Source of the DNA: Deltaproteobacteria bacterium
GTDB lineage: Bacteria; Desulfobacterota; DSM-4660; Desulfatiglandales; HGW-15
Direction of reading: 5' to 3'
DNA length: 7,325 nt
Assembly (NCBI GenBank): GCA_030671095.1
Contig: DAOVAK010000124.1
Location: 1-7,325 of the forward strand
How positions within the stretch are numbered: position 1 is the first letter of the stretch; the number at the start of each line of letters is the position of its first letter. The notes beneath the pieces were generated by a model, which was not told where the DNA came from, ran no database searches, and worked only from the letters and a program-made list of their open reading frames with translations. Both the position numbers and the translations under genes were made by a program. Of this stretch, positions 4,835 to 7,325 are shown in pieces.

Positions 4835-7310
4835 TTTCCTTTCCTAACTCCCGATTTTTCTCGCGGGGCGCTGCCTTTCCCCCTTTTTTGAGTTTTTGTT
4901 TGAGGATCTTTTTCGTCCCCGCAATCTCTTGCTTTGTCACTCCCTTACGAAGTTCTTCCATCTTCTCCATGACCTGGGAGAAGCGGATCCCTTCAGCCGC
5001 ACTGATCCACTCCAGTTGCAGACGTTCTTTCCTTAGACCCCATTTCTCCATTTTCTTCCAGATCTTCTCAACTCTCTTTTTGGTCCAATGGTTTGCATCG
5101 ATGTAATGGCAGTCTCCAAAATGGCAGCCAGAGACCAAGACAGCGGGAGCGCCCGATTTGAAGGCCTCCCAAATAAACTTCTCATCCACGCGACCAGAAC
5201 ACATGGTCCGAATGAGGCGCACACTTGGAGGGTATTTCAGCCTGGATACCCCCGCAAAATCGGCCCCGGCATAGGAGCACCAGTTGCAGGCAAAGCAGAC
5301 CACCTTTTCTTGGGGGTCCTTTTCCACAATAGCGTGGACCTGGGCTAGGATCTGAGCATCGGTAAAGTGGTTCATTTCAATGGCATCAAATGGACACTCC
5401 GCAGCGCACGTGCCGCATCCAGCACATGCCGCCTCGATGACCACGGCGGGCTGCTTGCTCTTTTTATCAACCATGATGGCATTATAAGGACAGACCTTGG
5501 CACAAATGCCGCAGGAAGTGCACTGATTGGAATCAACCCGACTCGTTATGGCCTCCACCCTGATCTTGCCGGGGGACATCACACGGGCTGCTCTGGCCGC
5601 CGCGGCAGAGGCCTGAGTCACCGCATCTTTGATGTCTTTAGGGCCTTCTGCTAGGCCTGCGAAGAAGATTCCTTTAGAGGCGGAATCTACCGGTTGAAGT
5701 TTTGGGTGGGCCTCAAGGTAGAAACCGTCCGAGGTCTTTTGCAGCGAGAGCATCTCCTGGATCTTTACCATATCCTCTGACGGAACGAGACCTTGGGAAA
5801 GAACCACCATCTCCACGTGATGCTTTTCCAGACGGTCCGTAGACGTATTTTCCACGAAAAGGACCAGGTCGTTAGACTCCGGATCTTCTTGCACATCACC
5901 AGGAAGTCCCCTGATATACCTCACCCCTTTTCCCTTGGAGCGATGGTAAAGGTCTTCAAAGCCTTTGCCAAAGGCACGAATGTCTATGTAAAAGACTTTC
6001 ACCTCCAGATGGGGATAGTGCTCCTTGAGCATAAGGGTATCCTTTATGGTATTCATACAACAGATGTTGCTACAATAAGGATTGGCCTTTGGATTTCCAG
6101 GAGACCGGGAGCCCACGCACTGAATGAACGCAACCGACTTTGGGACCTTCAGGTCGCTGAGGCGAAGCACTTCCCCTTTGGTGGGCCCTCCAGCATTAAT
6201 GAGCCGCTCGAACTCCAGCGTGGTCACTATGTTGGGGAAACGGGTGTAACCATATTCATCCAAAGGTCTGGGATCATAGGGCTCCATCCCTGTGGCCACC
6301 ACAATGGTCCCCACCCTAAAGGTCAGCTCTTCATCCTGCATATCATAATCGATGCACGCCTTTTCACAGGCCTCCTTGCACTTCCCACAGATGAGCGGAT
6401 CCTGACCAAGACAATCCAGGGGGTTTAACACATAGGCAGAGGGTACGGCCTGCGGAAAAGGAATGTAAACGGCCTTTCGCGAGCTGAGTCCCAATTCAAA
6501 CTCATCGGGCTTCAGCACAGGGCAGACTTCTACACAGTCTCCGCAGACAGTGCACTCCTTCTCATCGATGTAGCGCGCCTTTTTTCTCACGGTCACTTCG
6601 AAATTACCCACATACCCCTTGATGCTTTCCACTTCACTCAAGGTCATCAACTCGATATTGGGATGCCGACCGACATCCGTCATCTTCGGGCCGAGAATTC
6701 AGATGGAACAGTCCATGGTGGGAAAGGTCTTATCCAGTTGTGCCATAACGCCGCCAATGGAGGCCTTTTTTTCAACGAGGTAGACCTGGAACCCATTATC
6801 AGCCAGGTCCAAGGCGGCCTGAATCCCTGCAACGCCACCTCCTATGACCAGGCTCTTCTTGGTAACAGGGACCTCTAGCTCCTCAAGAGACCTCAAGAGG
6901 CGCGCCCGTGAGACGGCCATCTTAACCAGGTCCTTGGCCTTCGCTGTGGCATCCCCTTTTTGATGGGGATGGACCCATGAGCACTGCTCGCGGATATTGG
7001 CCATCTCCATGAGATAGGGATTCAGCCCTGCTTCCACACACATCTGCCGAAAGGTGGGTTCATGCAGCCTGGGGGAGCAGGAAGCGACCACGATGCGGTT
7101 GAGCCTTTGTTCCTTGATGTCATCTTTGATGAGTTGCTGTCCAGGATCCGAACAGAGATAGGAATAATCTCGAGAGATGTTCACCCCTTCGAGATCATTT
7201 GCCCACTCCGCCACGGCCCCACAATCCACAGCATCGGCAATGTTCAGGCCACAATGGCAGACGTAGACACCTACTCGAATCTCTTCATCAGTGACCTTTG
7301 CAGAGGTCAT
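4815..7310 (-). CDS. hdrA: selenocysteine-containing HdrA-MvhD fusion (heterodisulfide reductase subunit A-like)
   Basis: One 831-residue flavin/iron-sulfur electron-transfer protein, read through an in-frame UGA at codon 204. The order is: HdrA N-terminal region with Cys at 18, 20, 53, 78 and 110; FAD-binding GGGVAG at 157-162; [22 protein letters not shown], with Sec204 replacing the second Cys of the usual CSxC; a 4Fe-4S motif at 253/256/259/263; a Cys group at 300-319; the HdrA signature YCSNICC near 412-418; two ferredoxin motifs at 597-607 and 629-639; and an MvhD domain (about 670-790, Cys672/675/678, 704, 729, 734, with CHFGDCHY). A lysine-rich tail ends it. HdrA proteins in methanogens and sulfate reducers mediate flavin-based bifurcation or confurcation, and MvhD links them to a hydrogenase or formate dehydrogenase. 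The start ATG has a strong AGGAGGTG. A cytoplasmic location is likely. Its partner proteins lie outside the window. Confidence 0.9.
4838..4845 (-). promoter_or_regulatory. Shine-Dalgarno deciding the GTG start of the nucleotidyltransferase gene
   Basis: AGGAAAGG lies just upstream of GTG at 4834, inside the last codons of the HdrA gene. The in-frame ATG 12 codons later (4798) lacks a good site, so the GTG start and the 20-bp overlap are preferred. Confidence 0.6.
6661..6678 (-). promoter_or_regulatory. bacterial SECIS-like hairpin after the UGA
   Basis: On the minus strand, GGATGT and GCATCC form a 6-bp stem (five Watson-Crick pairs and one T-G) around the loop CGGTCG. It starts 20 nt after the UGA, and the loop lies about 27 nt after it. 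That is within the distance known for bacterial SECIS elements, and the loop carries G residues near its 5' side. It would recruit SelB with Sec-tRNA. The hairpin lies within coding sequence, as bacterial SECIS elements do. Confidence 0.65.
6699..6701 (-). other. in-frame UGA selenocysteine codon of the HdrA gene
   Basis: TGA in the reading frame shared by the segments on both sides. The local product reads [19 protein letters not shown], and related HdrA proteins have Cys at this place (DCSxCIL.PKM). Similarity to HdrA continues without shift on both sides, which argues against a frameshift or a decayed gene. Confidence 0.85.
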
Positions 7311-7315
7311 AAAGT

Positions 7316-7323
7316 CACCTCCT
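7316..7323 (-). promoter_or_regulatory. strong Shine-Dalgarno of the HdrA gene
   Basis: AGGAGGTG on the minus strand, about 5 bases before the ATG at 7310. It fixes the start of the selenoprotein. No comparable site precedes the ATG at 6683, which supports read-through rather than a separate downstream gene. Confidence 0.8.
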
Positions 7324-7325
7324 AT

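Noticed and set aside
4815..6683. A separate 622-residue gene starting with ATG at 6683
   Set aside because: No ribosome binding site precedes it. It would begin in the middle of the FAD-binding domain, and HdrA similarity continues upstream in the same frame through the UGA.
6699..6701. Nonsense mutation making HdrA a pseudogene
   Set aside because: The stop is UGA, replaces the conserved Cys, is followed by a SECIS-like hairpin, and no other lesion is present in 831 codons.
4815..7310. Naming the gene qmoB or bamE
   Set aside because: QmoB also fuses HdrA and MvhD, and BamE is HdrA-like, but no qmoA/qmoC, aps or bam genes are visible, so only the family-level name is justified.

Overview
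The window looks like a piece of an anaerobic, probably sulfate-reducing or syntrophic Desulfobacterota (deltaproteobacterial) chromosome. The reasons are an HdrA-MvhD electron-transfer fusion protein, an in-frame UGA that reads as selenocysteine, a sigma-54-type promoter, and a stand-alone FHA-GAF protein. This placement is an inference from gene content. No rRNA, tRNA, CRISPR array or recognisable transposase gene is present.

Layout. The left part (1-2392) is on the plus strand. It holds an alpha/beta hydrolase of the hormone-sensitive-lipase type (11-940, probably cut at its 5' end by the window edge), a 65-residue protein with two CxxC motifs (1137-1334) behind a good -24/-12 promoter, and an FHA-GAF protein (1457-2392) with its own sigma-70-like promoter. 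The rest (2481-7310) is on the minus strand. In transcription order it holds a large HdrA-MvhD fusion (7310-4815), an ACT-ACT-nucleotidyltransferase protein (4834-3170, overlapping the previous gene by 20 bp), a 301-bp nested inverted-repeat element (2867-3167), and a small cupin (2825-2481). The plus-strand and minus-strand groups converge at about 2393-2480.

Main point. The HdrA gene would be split by standard gene calling into a 203-residue and a 622-residue piece. The two pieces are in the same frame, separated only by a TGA (6699-6701) plus five codons. The TGA sits where HdrA proteins carry the second Cys of a CSxC motif just after the FAD-binding region. A compact hairpin with a GGUC-containing loop follows 20 nt downstream, as expected of a bacterial SECIS. 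I therefore annotate one 831-residue selenoprotein. It would move electrons through a flavin and several Fe-S clusters, with the fused MvhD domain as the link to a partner oxidoreductase that lies outside the window.

Second point. The gap between the nucleotidyltransferase and cupin genes is a MITE-like element. It has perfect 19-bp terminal inverted repeats and two further nested complementary blocks. Its two arms look like diverged inverted copies of one sequence, possibly derived from coding DNA.
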